Shown here: piece after piece, positions 54,948-63,530 of the stretch
Layout: every line of letters begins with the position of its first letter
Numbering within the stretch: the stretch's first letter is position 1
NCBI GenBank assembly: GCA_947494975.1
Contig: CANLXA010000001.1
Location: 1 to 64,000 of the forward strand
Source: an uncultured Roseicyclus sp.
Lineage (GTDB): Bacteria > Pseudomonadota > Alphaproteobacteria > Rhodobacterales > Rhodobacteraceae
Direction of reading: 5' to 3'
DNA length: 64,000 bases
Translations under genes and position numbers: made by a program
The notes under the pieces: generated by a model
Told to the model about the DNA's origin: nothing
Databases searched by the model: none
What the model saw: only the letters and a program-made list of their open reading frames with translations

Positions 54948-54966
54948 GGCCGGCGTTAAGCCGGCC
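54948..54966 (+). terminator. Probable terminator of infC
   Basis: GGCCGGC (54948-54954) and GCCGGCC (54960-54966) with loop GTTAA, 21 bases after the infC stop, followed by TTCAGGTTTC. The tail is poor in T, so it may be a weak terminator. Confidence 0.4.
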
Positions 54967-55034
54967 TTCAGGTTTCACTCCTATATCGTCCGATCAACGC
55001 CCCTCCGCCGCTCGGTTTCAGTGCGAATGATCAG

Positions 55035-55673
55035 ATGAAGCAAGACACTTCCCTTATTGGTCTCTCCCAAACCTGCTTCATGGCGGTTGGCCCGGCGCGC
55101 ATCGCCATCTGCGCGCTGACGCTCTTGAGCGAGGAGGATCCCCGCGATCCCGCAACCCAGGCCCGGCTGAGCATCGCCAAGGGCCGCATTAAGCGGGCCG
55201 ACCATATGCTGCGCGAGACCTTCACCGCCGAGCTTGCGAAAATTGGCCACGCGCCCGGACAGGCGGTAATCAACGCGCGAGACGATGCGCTTCACTGCAT
55301 CAGTCCGGTCCTGCGCACCCTTGATGGCCCCCTGGATCAAATGGCCGAGCAGATGGGTGGGCGATTGGCTTTTCGGAATTTCTTCTTTGACGAAGCGGAG
55401 CCGCGGATCACGTTCTTTCTGGAGCGGATGACGGAGGACCTGACGGCAGCGGCAGAAGGCGAGCGTGCGGCGCAGCAGCTGAAGGCGCTGAATTCGGTGC
55501 GGGATGCAAAAGGGGTAGGTCGGGCGATCTCCCTGATTGCAATCAACGCGGCCATCGAGGCATCGCGCTCGGGGGATCGTGGCTTCAAGGTGATCGCGGA
55601 CGAGGTGAAATCCCTCGCCGCGCAGACGCAAAAACTGTTGGGTGAGCTTGGGGATGCCCTGCGGCAGACCTGA
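55035..55673 (+). CDS. Soluble protein with a chemoreceptor signalling-tip motif
   Basis: A 212-residue protein with no membrane segment. Its C-terminal part (about residues 163-205) holds the tip hairpin of methyl-accepting chemotaxis proteins: ISLIAINAAIEASRSGDRGFKVIADEVKSLAAQTQKL. The flanking methylation helices and any HAMP or ligand domain are missing, so the hairpin is about one-tenth of a usual receptor. The N-terminal 160 residues are helical and I do not recognise them. Likely roles are a short cytosolic receptor-like partner for CheA/CheW or a domesticated fragment; both are inference. No che genes are in the window. Confidence 0.65.
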   Translation: MKQDTSLIGLSQTCFMAVGPARIAICALTLLSEEDPRDPATQARLSIAKGRIKRADHMLRETFTAELAKIGHAPGQAVINARDDALHCISPVLRTLDGPLDQMAEQMGGRLAFRNFFFDEAEPRITFFLERMTEDLTAAAEGERAAQQLKALNSVRDAKGVGRAISLIAINAAIEASRSGDRGFKVIADEVKSLAAQTQKLLGELGDALRQT

Positions 55674-55776
55674 TCGGCAAAGTGTCGCCCAAAGCGGGCC
55701 GCTGCGATGAGCCGCTATATTGGTCTTTTCCAGCCGCTTAGCGTTCCCCTGTATGATGTTGAGCAGGAGTTCCCCC

Positions 55777-56007
55777 ATGAAACCTTTTCTTGTAACCGCC
55801 GCATTGGCCCTTTTCGCAACCGGCTCCGCAGGGGCGGCTGAATTTGATTTCTCCGGATCGGTGAATATGGGCCTGACAGGCGGCACCGAACCGGCCACTG
55901 CAACGCCCGCCCCGTATATCGGTATCGATGCCTCTGCCCGCCTCATGTTCGACATTGACGGCGCGCTGACGGTCGGGATCGTTGTACCGGTCCGAGCCGA
56001 GCAATAG
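55777..56007 (+). CDS. Porin-like 76-residue secreted mini-protein
   Basis: A signal peptide (MKPFLVTAALALFATGSAGA) is followed by AEFDFSGSVNMGLTGG, then TPAPYIGIDASARLMFDIDGALTVGIVVPVRAEQ. The start and alternating strands look like the first strands of alphaproteobacterial porins (Porin_4 type), which have about 300 or more residues, but this frame stops at 76. I see no continuation in any frame after 56007, so it is not an obvious frameshift. It may be a porin remnant or a real small envelope protein. The ATG follows AGGAG. Confidence 0.55.
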   Translation: MKPFLVTAALALFATGSAGAAEFDFSGSVNMGLTGGTEPATATPAPYIGIDASARLMFDIDGALTVGIVVPVRAEQ

Positions 56008-56082
56008 GCCAGCGCTGCTTCTATCAGTCCGGATCGCCGCAAGCGCCGGGCTGATCCAACCACCCATCAGGGCACTTATCCT

Positions 56083-56631
56083 TTAGGGCAAGACGCGCGC
56101 AGGGTTGCCGACCACGCGCGCGCCCGGTGGTACGTCCTTCGCGACAACCGAGCCCGCCCCGATAATCGCGTCGTCGCCAACCCGAATGCCGGGCAGAATC
56201 CTGGCGCCACCGCCCACCCAGACATTGGCACCGATATGGACGGGAATCGCCCGCTCCAACCCCTGTTTTCGCAGGGCCGGATCATGGTGATGATCTGCGC
56301 AATAGATATGCACACCGGGCCCGAACATGGCCCCGTCGCCGACCTCGATCTGCCCGGTATCGATGAAGGCGCAGCCGGAATTCAGGTAGACCTGCGCGCC
56401 AAGCCGGATATTGATCCCATACGCGCAGTGAAACGGCGCCTCGATGATCGCGCCTTCACCCGCATGTCCCAGAATGGCGGCAAGCTCCGGCGCCATGTTG
56501 CCCCGCGTGTCTGGCGGCATCGTCCCGTGGGCGTGGCAGGCGCGGCGCGCCTCCATCCGCAGGGCGTGCAATTCGTCATCGATGCAGCAATACCAGTCGC
56601 CTGCCTCCATCTTCTGCCGTTCACTCACCAT
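56083..56631 (-). CDS. Sugar O-acetyltransferase (maltose/NodL/LacA type)
   Basis: A 182-residue left-handed beta-helix acetyltransferase. It starts SERQKMEAGDWYCCIDDELHALRMEARRACHA, the usual maltose-transacetylase N-terminus, and has hexapeptide repeats (IRLGAQVYLNSGCAFIDTGQIEVGDGAMFGPGVHIYCADHHHDP, with catalytic His in ADHHHD) and GGGARILPGIRVGDDAIIGAGSVVAKDVPPG. Transfers acetyl from acetyl-CoA to a sugar; the sugar is unknown. It is downstream of coxM on the same strand, 66 bases away. Confidence 0.9.
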   Translation of the reverse strand: MVSERQKMEAGDWYCCIDDELHALRMEARRACHAHGTMPPDTRGNMAPELAAILGHAGEGAIIEAPFHCAYGINIRLGAQVYLNSGCAFIDTGQIEVGDGAMFGPGVHIYCADHHHDPALRKQGLERAIPVHIGANVWVGGGARILPGIRVGDDAIIGAGSVVAKDVPPGARVVGNPARVLP

Positions 56632-56697
56632 AGCCCCTCCCCAAACGCGAACCGCCGGAGCGTTGGCCCCGGCGGTCGCATCATATGTTGATCCGGG

Positions 56698-57483
56698 TCA
56701 GCTTGCAGCCGCCACCGCGCGGCCCGTCATGACCTTCGCCAGATGGGCACGGTAGTCGGCTGTGCCATGCAGATCGCTGATCATGTCGCCGGACGGCACG
56801 GCCAGCGCGTCCACCGCCGCCTTGGAGAAATCCGCGGCCAGGGCCGCTTCCGCTTCCGCCCACCGGAATACACCATCCGAAGACGCGCCAGTAACGGCCA
56901 CGCGGACACCATCGGCAAACTTGGCCACGAACACGCCCACCAGCGCAAAGCGCGAGGCCGGTTGCACGAACTTCTGGTAATTCGAGACCTCCGGGATCGG
57001 AAAACGAACCTCGGTGATGATCTCTCCATCCTCCAGGGCGGTGTCGAACATGCCCTGGAAGTAATCATCGGCCGCGATGTCGCGCGCGTTGGTCTTGATC
57101 GTGGCCCCGGACGCCAAGGCCGCCGCCGGATAACAGGCCGACGGGTCATTGTTGGCCAGGGATCCGCCGATCGTCCCGCGGTTGCGCACCGCGGGATCCC
57201 CGATACGGCCCGCCAGGCTGGCAAGCCCCGGATAGTTGCCATCGGCCGCCACCGCCGCATGGGTGGTGGCCCCGCCGATGCAAAGCTCACCGTCGTCGCC
57301 AACGCAGATGCCCTGCATCTCGCCAATACCTGTCAGGCTGACGAGCATATCGGTCTGCGCCAGACGCTGCTTCATCGTGGGCAAAAGCGTCTGCCCGCCA
57401 CCCAGCGCCTGCGCCTCATCGGAGGACAGGGCCGCAACCGCATCCGCGATGGTGGAGGGTTTGGAGAATTCGAAATTATACAT
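56698..57483 (-). CDS. coxM: Molybdenum hydroxylase FAD subunit (CoxM-like)
   Basis: Medium FAD-binding subunit of a xanthine dehydrogenase-family enzyme. The 261-residue protein has the two FAD motifs (ALGGGQTLLPTMKQRLAQ and TIGGSLANNDP) and a C-terminal CODH-type domain. It is the third gene of the S-L-M order, which is the form II order. The name coxM is structural; CO oxidation is not implied. Confidence 0.88.
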   Translation of the reverse strand: MYNFEFSKPSTIADAVAALSSDEAQALGGGQTLLPTMKQRLAQTDMLVSLTGIGEMQGICVGDDGELCIGGATTHAAVAADGNYPGLASLAGRIGDPAVRNRGTIGGSLANNDPSACYPAAALASGATIKTNARDIAADDYFQGMFDTALEDGEIITEVRFPIPEVSNYQKFVQPASRFALVGVFVAKFADGVRVAVTGASSDGVFRWAEAEAALAADFSKAAVDALAVPSGDMISDLHGTADYRAHLAKVMTGRAVAAAS

Positions 57484-57498
57484 GACTTGTCCTTTCCC

Positions 57499-59865
57499 TT
57501 AGCCCTGCATCGCCGCCCAGACGCGCGCGGGCGTCAGGGGCATGTCGATATGGGTGACGTTGGTGTGGCCCGCGCGTTGCAGCGCATCGACCACCGCGTT
57601 GACGACCGATGGGGGGGAGCCGATGGCCCCCGCCTCACCACAGCCCTTCACGCCCAACGGATTGTGCGTGCAGGGTGTCTGGCTTGAATGATCCACCTGG
57701 AACATCGGCATGTCGCCGGCACGCGGCATGGTGTAATCCATGTAGCTTGCCGACAGAAGCTGCCCGTTCTCGTCGTAGCTGACGTTTTCCAGCAGCGCCT
57801 GCCCGATGCCTTGCGCCAGACCGCCATGGACCTGGCCTTCGACGATCATCGGATTGATGACATTGCCGAAATCATCCGCCGCGGCGAACGACATGATCTC
57901 GACCTTGCCGGTATCGGGGTCGACTTCGACCTCACAAGCATAGGCGCCAGCCGGGTAGGTGAAGTTGTTGGGGTCATAGAACGCCGTTTCCTCCAGCCCC
58001 GGCTCTATCTCCTCCAGCGGGTAATTGTGGGGAACGTAGGCCGCGAGGGTCACATCGCCCCAAGCGACCGACTTGTCGGTGCCCGCCACACTGAATTGGC
58101 CGTCCTTCAGTTCGATATCGCCTTCGGACGCTTCCATCAGGTGGGCCGCGATCTTCTTGGCCTTGGCGATGATCTTCTCGGTCGCGCGCACCATGGCCGA
58201 GCCACCCACCGCGATGGAGCGCGAGCCATAAGTGCCCATCCCCATCGGCGTGTTGGCCGTGTCGCCATGGACGATTTCGACCTGATCTTCGGCAATGCCG
58301 ATCATGTCCGCCACGACCTGGGCAAAGGAGGTCTCATGCCCCTGCCCGTGACTGTGTGAACCGGTCATCACGACCAGACCGCCGGTGGCGTTCACACGCA
58401 CCGTGGCGGATTCGTAAAGGCCCGCACGGGCGCCGAGTTGCCCGACCAAGGCAGACGGCGCGATCCCGCAGGCCTCGATATAGCAGTTCACGCCGATGCC
58501 GCGCAGCTTGCCGTTCTTCTCACTCTCAGCGCGGCGGCCTTCAAATCCGTCGCGGTCGATCATTTCGAGCAGCTTCGTCATCGTGCCTTCATAGTCACCG
58601 GTGTCGTATTCCACGGCCACAGGGGTGGCGTAGGGGAATTCGGTAATGAAGTTCTGGCGGCGCAGTTCGATCGGGTCGACGCCAAGCTCGCGCGCGGCCT
58701 TGTCGATCACACGCTCCAACTGGAACGTCGCCTCTGGCCGGCCCGCGCCGCGATAGGCGTCCACCGGCACGGTGTTCGTAAACACCGCCTTCACGTTCAC
58801 GTAGATATTGGGCGTCTTGTAGTTGCCTGCCATCAGCGTACCGTGCAGCCATGTCGGCACGGAGGGCGCGAAGGTGCTCAGGTAAGCGCCCATATTCGCA
58901 TAGGTATCGGTGCGGATGCCGGTGAAGTTGTTGTCCGCATCCAGCGCCAACTCGATCTTGGTCACGTGATCGCGACCATGGGCGTCCGTGATGAACGCTT
59001 CAGAACGTGAGGACGTCCATTTCACCGGCCGTCGGCAGGCCTTCGCGGCAAAGGTGCAAAACGCCTCTTCGACATAGTGGAAGATCTTGGAGCCGAAGCC
59101 CCCGCCCACATCGGGCGCAACCACGCGCAGCTTATGTTCCGGGATGCCAAGGACAAATGCGCCCATCAGAAGACGGATCACGTGGGGGTTTTGCGACGTC
59201 GTATAGAGCGTCGAGTCGTCGGTCCCGGGGTTGTAGTCACCCACGGCCACACGCGGCTCCATCGGGTTGGGCGACAGACGGTTATTGACCAATTCCAGCG
59301 TCGTCACATGGGCCGCCGCCTCGAACGCGGCATCCACGGCAGGCTTGTTCTCTTCGACGAAGCCCCAATCGTAGCAAAGGTTCGACGTCAGATCGTCATG
59401 CACCTTCGTGGCACCCTCCTGAACCGCCGTCTTCATATCCACGACTGCAGGTAGTTCCTCAATATCCAGCTCGATCGCTTCGGCCGCGTTGCGGGCTTGC
59501 TCCTTGGTCTCGGCGACAACCGCCGCAATCGCGTCGCCCACATAGCGGACCTTGCCCTGCGCCAGGATCGGGTGCGCAGGCTCCTGCATCGGCTCACCAT
59601 GTCTGTCGGTCACCTGCCAGCCGCAGGGGACCCCGCCCACGCCTTCGAAATCCGTGCCGGTGAAGATCCGCACCACGCCGGGCATCTCTGCCGCAGCGCT
59701 CGTATCCACGCTCCTCAACACCCCGTGGGCCACGTCCGAGCGCAGGAAATGCACATAGGCCTGCCCCTGCAGGTTGATATCATCGGTATAGCGGCCCTGC
59801 CCGGTCAGAAACCGCACATCCTCCCGCCGCTTTGAGCTTGCGCCAATGCCATGATCTTTGGGCAT
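57499..59865 (-). CDS. coxL: Molybdenum hydroxylase large subunit (form II CoxL-like)
   Basis: A 788-residue molybdopterin-cytosine-dinucleotide enzyme subunit. The active-site loop is AYRGAGR (370-376), the form II sequence, not the AYxCSFR of true form I CO dehydrogenase that binds Cu via its Cys. The catalytic Glu is in [22 protein letters not shown] near the C-terminus. Form II enzymes have uncertain or other substrates, so this is safest as a hydroxylase of an aromatic or N-heterocyclic compound, with CO oxidation unproved. It lies between coxS and coxM. Confidence 0.92.
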   Translation of the reverse strand: MPKDHGIGASSKRREDVRFLTGQGRYTDDINLQGQAYVHFLRSDVAHGVLRSVDTSAAAEMPGVVRIFTGTDFEGVGGVPCGWQVTDRHGEPMQEPAHPILAQGKVRYVGDAIAAVVAETKEQARNAAEAIELDIEELPAVVDMKTAVQEGATKVHDDLTSNLCYDWGFVEENKPAVDAAFEAAAHVTTLELVNNRLSPNPMEPRVAVGDYNPGTDDSTLYTTSQNPHVIRLLMGAFVLGIPEHKLRVVAPDVGGGFGSKIFHYVEEAFCTFAAKACRRPVKWTSSRSEAFITDAHGRDHVTKIELALDADNNFTGIRTDTYANMGAYLSTFAPSVPTWLHGTLMAGNYKTPNIYVNVKAVFTNTVPVDAYRGAGRPEATFQLERVIDKAARELGVDPIELRRQNFITEFPYATPVAVEYDTGDYEGTMTKLLEMIDRDGFEGRRAESEKNGKLRGIGVNCYIEACGIAPSALVGQLGARAGLYESATVRVNATGGLVVMTGSHSHGQGHETSFAQVVADMIGIAEDQVEIVHGDTANTPMGMGTYGSRSIAVGGSAMVRATEKIIAKAKKIAAHLMEASEGDIELKDGQFSVAGTDKSVAWGDVTLAAYVPHNYPLEEIEPGLEETAFYDPNNFTYPAGAYACEVEVDPDTGKVEIMSFAAADDFGNVINPMIVEGQVHGGLAQGIGQALLENVSYDENGQLLSASYMDYTMPRAGDMPMFQVDHSSQTPCTHNPLGVKGCGEAGAIGSPPSVVNAVVDALQRAGHTNVTHIDMPLTPARVWAAMQG

Positions 59866-59997
59866 GGGTCGTCCTCCCTGTTTGCTCCCCGCCGTTCACC
59901 ACCATAGGGAGCCGGTCCGGGTCGACAGGGCCTCCGCGCCCCATCTTTGTTCATCAAATATGCATATGCCCGGCCCGCCTCCCAGCGGACCGGTCCG

Positions 59998-60483
59998 TTA
60001 TTCAGCCGCGACCGCGGCCACGTCCTGCCCGCTGGCGGCCATGATCGCCTTGACGATGTTGTGGTAGCCCGTGCAACGGCAGATATTGCCTTCAAGATAC
60101 TCGCGCACCTCTTGCTCGGTCGGTGTCGGGTTGTCCTTCAGCAGGGCCGCCGCCGACATCACCATGCCCGGCGTGCAGAAGCCGCATTGCAGCCCGTGAT
60201 AATCCTGAAATGCCTGCTGAATAGTGCCAAGCGAGCCATCGGCATTGGCCATGCCTTCGATTGTGCGCACCTCAGCACCTTCCAGATCGAGCGCCAGCGC
60301 GGTGCAGCTCTTGACCGCCTCGCCGTTCACATGAACGACGCAGGCCCCGCATTGGCTGGTGTCGCAGCCGACATGGGTGCCGGTCATCCGCAACCCGTCG
60401 CGCAGGAAATCGCTGAGCAGTGTTCGCCCTTCCACGTCACCGGAAACGGCCTTGCCGTTCACGGTCATCGTTACCTGGGTCAT
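59998..60483 (-). CDS. coxS: Molybdenum hydroxylase [2Fe-2S] subunit (CoxS-like)
   Basis: A 161-residue electron-transfer subunit with two clusters. The plant-ferredoxin type site is Cys40, 45, 48 and 60 ([10 protein letters not shown]...SC). The second, helical site is Cys100, 103, 135 and 137 (CGFC...CRC). It is the first gene of the coxS-coxL-coxM set and is divergent from the ArsR gene, with 166 bases between starts. A 132-base gap separates it from coxL. Confidence 0.94.
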   Translation of the reverse strand: MTQVTMTVNGKAVSGDVEGRTLLSDFLRDGLRMTGTHVGCDTSQCGACVVHVNGEAVKSCTALALDLEGAEVRTIEGMANADGSLGTIQQAFQDYHGLQCGFCTPGMVMSAAALLKDNPTPTEQEVREYLEGNICRCTGYHNIVKAIMAASGQDVAAVAAE

Positions 60484-60649
60484 GAAGTCCTCCCTTGGTT
60501 ATTAGCTCCATCCAAGCATGGATCGCGGCAATAACAAACAGGAAGTTTCACCCAAATTCCGGGCACTTGGCACGTTTTTGCGCGATGCAGGCGCGGCATC
60601 ATTCATCCCAGAGGTTGACTGATGCGATATAGTTCTCTAATTCATCCAT

Positions 60650-60991
60650 ATGGTTGAACGATCTTCAGATGATGCCCTGACCCTGATCCTCAAGGCCGCC
60701 AGCGACCCGACCCGCCGGGCCATCCTGACGCTTCTCGCGCAGCATGGGCCGCAGACCATCGGGACCATTGAGCAGCACTTCGAGATCAGCCTGAATGCCA
60801 TCTCCAAGCATATCAAAGTGCTGGAAGGCGCAGGCCTGGTCTCGCGCCGGACGGAATGGCGTCAGCATTACATCGAGCTTCGGACAGATCCCCTGTCCGA
60901 GATCGATCACTGGTTCACCGAGCTGCGCTCGATCTGGGACCAGCGGCTGGAGGCGCTCGACCGGATTTTCACAGAGGATGCTGCCAAATGA
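60650..60991 (+). CDS. ArsR family transcriptional regulator
   Basis: A 113-residue winged-helix protein. The DNA-binding part is DPTRRAILTLLAQHGPQTIGTIEQHFEISLNAISKHIKVLEGAGLVSRR, ending with the usual REL-type helix. No Cys is present, so it is not a metal sensor. It overlaps the AHSA1 gene by ATGA. ArsR plus SRPBCC/AHSA1 pairs are common in proteobacteria and actinobacteria. It may also control coxS, which lies divergently. Confidence 0.9.
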   Translation: MVERSSDDALTLILKAASDPTRRAILTLLAQHGPQTIGTIEQHFEISLNAISKHIKVLEGAGLVSRRTEWRQHYIELRTDPLSEIDHWFTELRSIWDQRLEALDRIFTEDAAK

Positions 60992-61425
60992 CTACCCAGA
61001 CCCAAGACCTGACACTTACCTGCACCCGCACGATTCCCGCCGCGCCCGAAGCGGTGTTCGATGCCTGGCTCAACCCCGCCACCATCGCGAAATTCATGAC
61101 GCCGGGGCCAGGCATGACCGTGCCCAAGGCGGAAACCGATGCACGCGTCGGCGGGCGTTTCGATATCGTGATGAAGGCCGGCGATCAGGAGATCCCCCAT
61201 TGGGGCCTCTACCGCGAACTCGACCGACCGAACCGAATCGTCTTCACCTGGAACAGCCCCTTCACAACTGATGAGGACTCGACCGTGACTCTCACCTTCG
61301 CCCCGGCGGATGGCGGCACCGATGTGACGCTGCATCATGTCCGCTTTCCCAGCGAAGAAAGCCGTGACAACCACGAGGGCGGTTGGACCCACATCCTTGC
61401 AACGCTCGAAGACGCGCTGGCCTGA
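60988..61425 (+). CDS. SRPBCC/AHSA1 domain protein
   Basis: A 145-residue START-like (SRPBCC) protein of the AHSA1 group. It has TCTRTIPAAPEAVFDAWLNPATIAKFM, GGRFDIVMKAGDQEIPHWGLYRELDRPNRIVFTW and a C-terminal HHVRFPSEESRDNHEGGWTHILATLEDAL. The fold binds small hydrophobic ligands. It is not the membrane-tethered CoxG of true cox clusters. Translationally coupled to the ArsR gene. Confidence 0.9.
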   Translation: MTTQTQDLTLTCTRTIPAAPEAVFDAWLNPATIAKFMTPGPGMTVPKAETDARVGGRFDIVMKAGDQEIPHWGLYRELDRPNRIVFTWNSPFTTDEDSTVTLTFAPADGGTDVTLHHVRFPSEESRDNHEGGWTHILATLEDALA

Positions 61426-61453
61426 ACGCCTTATCGACAGGAGGAAGACTGAC

Positions 61454-61834
61454 ATGGCAATCCCATCGGATTTGAATTGGCTGGCTGTCGGGCTCGGGAC
61501 GCTGCTCGGGTTTCTGCTTGGGTGGCTTTGGTACGGACCCGTCTTCGGGCGGGTCTGGGCTTCCGGCTCCGGCATGGCGGAGGTGGATCGCAGCGCCATT
61601 CCCCTCCGCGCGATGGGCCTGCAGGTGCTTGGCCTTTTCTGCCTGGCCCTCGTGATCGGCGTGACGGCAACAACGGACGCCCTCGGCACGGCCATCCTGG
61701 CCATCGTCGCGGCGTCGGTCCTGATGATGGCAAGCGGGTCGTTCACGCTGAAATCCATGCCCGCCACCCTGATCGACGGCGGCTACGTGATCGTCGCCGG
61801 GATGCTGATGATCGCCGCGCAAGGAGTTCTGTGA
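61454..61834 (+). CDS. DUF1761 domain-containing membrane protein
   Basis: A 126-residue protein with four predicted membrane segments (about 10-30, 52-72, 78-96, 104-124). It starts MAIPSDLNWLAVGLGTLLGFLLGWLWYGPVFGRVW, which matches the DUF1761 start with the WYGP-type motif. Function unknown. The stop overlaps the next start (GTGATG region). Confidence 0.82.
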   Translation: MAIPSDLNWLAVGLGTLLGFLLGWLWYGPVFGRVWASGSGMAEVDRSAIPLRAMGLQVLGLFCLALVIGVTATTDALGTAILAIVAASVLMMASGSFTLKSMPATLIDGGYVIVAGMLMIAAQGVL

Positions 61835-62517
61835 TGCAAAGCGTTCCCCGAGACACATGGCTGGAGGCGCGCAAAGCCCTTCTGGCCGAAGAGAAGGCCC
61901 ATAAACTGGCCGCCGATCGCCTGGCGGAGGCGCGCCGCACCCTACCCCGCATGGCGATCACCCGGGATTACCGGTTCCACGGCGCCGAGGGTGAGGTCGG
62001 ATTGGCCGAGCTATTCGGCCCCCATTCCCAGCTGGCGACATACCACTTCATGTATCCGCAGGACTGGGAGGTCGGGTGCAAATCCTGCTCGTTCTGGGCC
62101 GACAATTTCGAGGGGCTGGTGCCACATCTTGCGGCCCGCGATACCGCCCTTGTCCTGACCTCCGCCGCCCCCTTCGCGCAGCTTTCGGCGTTTCAGGCAC
62201 GGATGGGATGGACGATCCCCTGGTATTCGGAGAGTGATCCGAGCTTCGGAACCGATATGGGTGTGCGCTTCACCCAGGCCGAGCGCGACAGCGGTGAACC
62301 GATTTACAATTTCGGCTCCTCCGGATTTCCGGTGAACGAGGCGCCGGGCCTCAGCGTCTTCCTGAAGGAGGGGGATCAGATCTACCTGACCTATCAAACC
62401 TTCGCGCGCGGGTTGGAGATGTTCAACGCCGCCTACGGCCTGATGGATCTGCTGCCCAAGGGGCGGGACGAAGATGGTCAGGGCATGGCGTGGCTGCGCC
62501 ACCGCGACGCCTACTAG
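61834..62517 (+). CDS. DUF899 thioredoxin-like family protein
   Basis: A 227-residue DUF899 protein. The N-terminal helix is followed by a thioredoxin-like domain with the Cys82-x-x-Cys85 motif (VGCKSCSFWAD), then RDTALVLTSAAPFAQLSAFQARMGWTIPWYSE and a late LSVFLKEGDQIYLTYQTFARG. The family is common in soil and marine bacteria and its reaction is not known. It closes the ArsR-AHSA1-DUF1761-DUF899 operon. The stop overlaps that of the convergent molybdopterin gene. Confidence 0.9.
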   Translation: MQSVPRDTWLEARKALLAEEKAHKLAADRLAEARRTLPRMAITRDYRFHGAEGEVGLAELFGPHSQLATYHFMYPQDWEVGCKSCSFWADNFEGLVPHLAARDTALVLTSAAPFAQLSAFQARMGWTIPWYSESDPSFGTDMGVRFTQAERDSGEPIYNFGSSGFPVNEAPGLSVFLKEGDQIYLTYQTFARGLEMFNAAYGLMDLLPKGRDEDGQGMAWLRHRDAY

Positions 62518-63530
62518 CCGATTTTGTCCCGTGGTTGCGGGCGGGATGGAATTTCCTTCAACAGCCCGCCCACACCCATTCCCGGAATGTCTATCTCTTC
62601 GGGCGGAACGCCGCAGATCACCCGCTCCATCACCCAATCCGCCCCGTTCAGCGCGGGAGAACGGGCGCAGCCGGGCAAACCGATCACCGGTTTGCCCCCC
62701 AATCGGCCAACAAACAGAAGGTTACCGGGATCGACGGGCATCCCGTAATGCAACAGCGTGCCGCCCGCGCGGCGCAGGGCAGCGGGGGCGACATCGGCGC
62801 GATCTGAGGTTGCCGATCCGGTCAGGATCATCAGCAATTCGCCCGGTGCGTCCGACAGGGCACGCGCAACGGCCACCTCCTGATGATCCACGACGATGCG
62901 ATCGGACAATTGCGCTCCGAAATGCCCAATGCGCCCGGCGATCGCGCCCCGCCCCTTGTCCGACGGCATCGCCGCGCCGATGCGCGTTTCGATCAGGCTG
63001 GCTGACGCCAGATTGGCCGCCCGCAGATGCATCGCCCCCTCCGCCGCGGCACAGGCCTGCGCAATCAACGCCTGTGGGGCGGCATAGGGAATGATCTTGA
63101 TCGTCGCCGCCAGCCCGCCCGGCCCAAGCTTGTGCCAGGGTCTGACGGTGGCGATGGTGATGCCCGGATCAATCCGGTTGACACGATCAATCGCCTGGGC
63201 GTCCAGTTCAACGATACCCGCATGGGCGGCCCGCAGGTTCACTCGCCCCTTCGCCGCAGCACCGGCCTCCAGGCCGCCGCGCCGCCGGATCAATGCCTGG
63301 GCCAGCCTCATCGCGGCCTCATCCTCATGCACATCATCTCGGTCGAGGCGCGCCACCACGATCTCCGTCAGGCCGTATGCGGCCAGGTCGGCAAGGTGCT
63401 GCGCCGTCAAGACGGTTCCCTTCGGGATCTTGTAGGTGAGGGACGCGGGATTGACCGGGTCTGCAGCAATCTCGGAATGAGCCAGGATCGCTCCTTCGGC
63501 ATCGGCCACCGGGATCGGGCCAAATTTCAT
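62514..63530 (-). CDS. Molybdopterin-binding protein (MoaB/Mog-like, Mo hydroxylase maturation)
   Basis: A 338-residue protein with an N-terminal MoeA-like part and a C-terminal MoaB/Mog domain (LLMILTGSATSDRADVAPAALRRAGG, then GMPVDPGNLLFVGRLGGKPVIGLPGCARSPALNG). Such fusions next to xdhC are taken to insert or modify the Mo cofactor of xanthine-dehydrogenase family enzymes. The ATG at 63530 overlaps the XdhC stop (ATGA). Confidence 0.85.
   Translation of the reverse strand: MKFGPIPVADAEGAILAHSEIAADPVNPASLTYKIPKGTVLTAQHLADLAAYGLTEIVVARLDRDDVHEDEAAMRLAQALIRRRGGLEAGAAAKGRVNLRAAHAGIVELDAQAIDRVNRIDPGITIATVRPWHKLGPGGLAATIKIIPYAAPQALIAQACAAAEGAMHLRAANLASASLIETRIGAAMPSDKGRGAIAGRIGHFGAQLSDRIVVDHQEVAVARALSDAPGELLMILTGSATSDRADVAPAALRRAGGTLLHYGMPVDPGNLLFVGRLGGKPVIGLPGCARSPALNGADWVMERVICGVPPEEIDIPGMGVGGLLKEIPSRPQPRDKIG

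Noticed and set aside
57499-59865. Naming the Mo enzyme a CO dehydrogenase
   Set aside because: The loop AYRGAGR and S-L-M order belong to form II, whose CO oxidation is doubtful.
60988-61425. The AHSA1 protein as CoxG
   Set aside because: CoxG has a C-terminal membrane tether and lies in form I clusters; this protein has neither.
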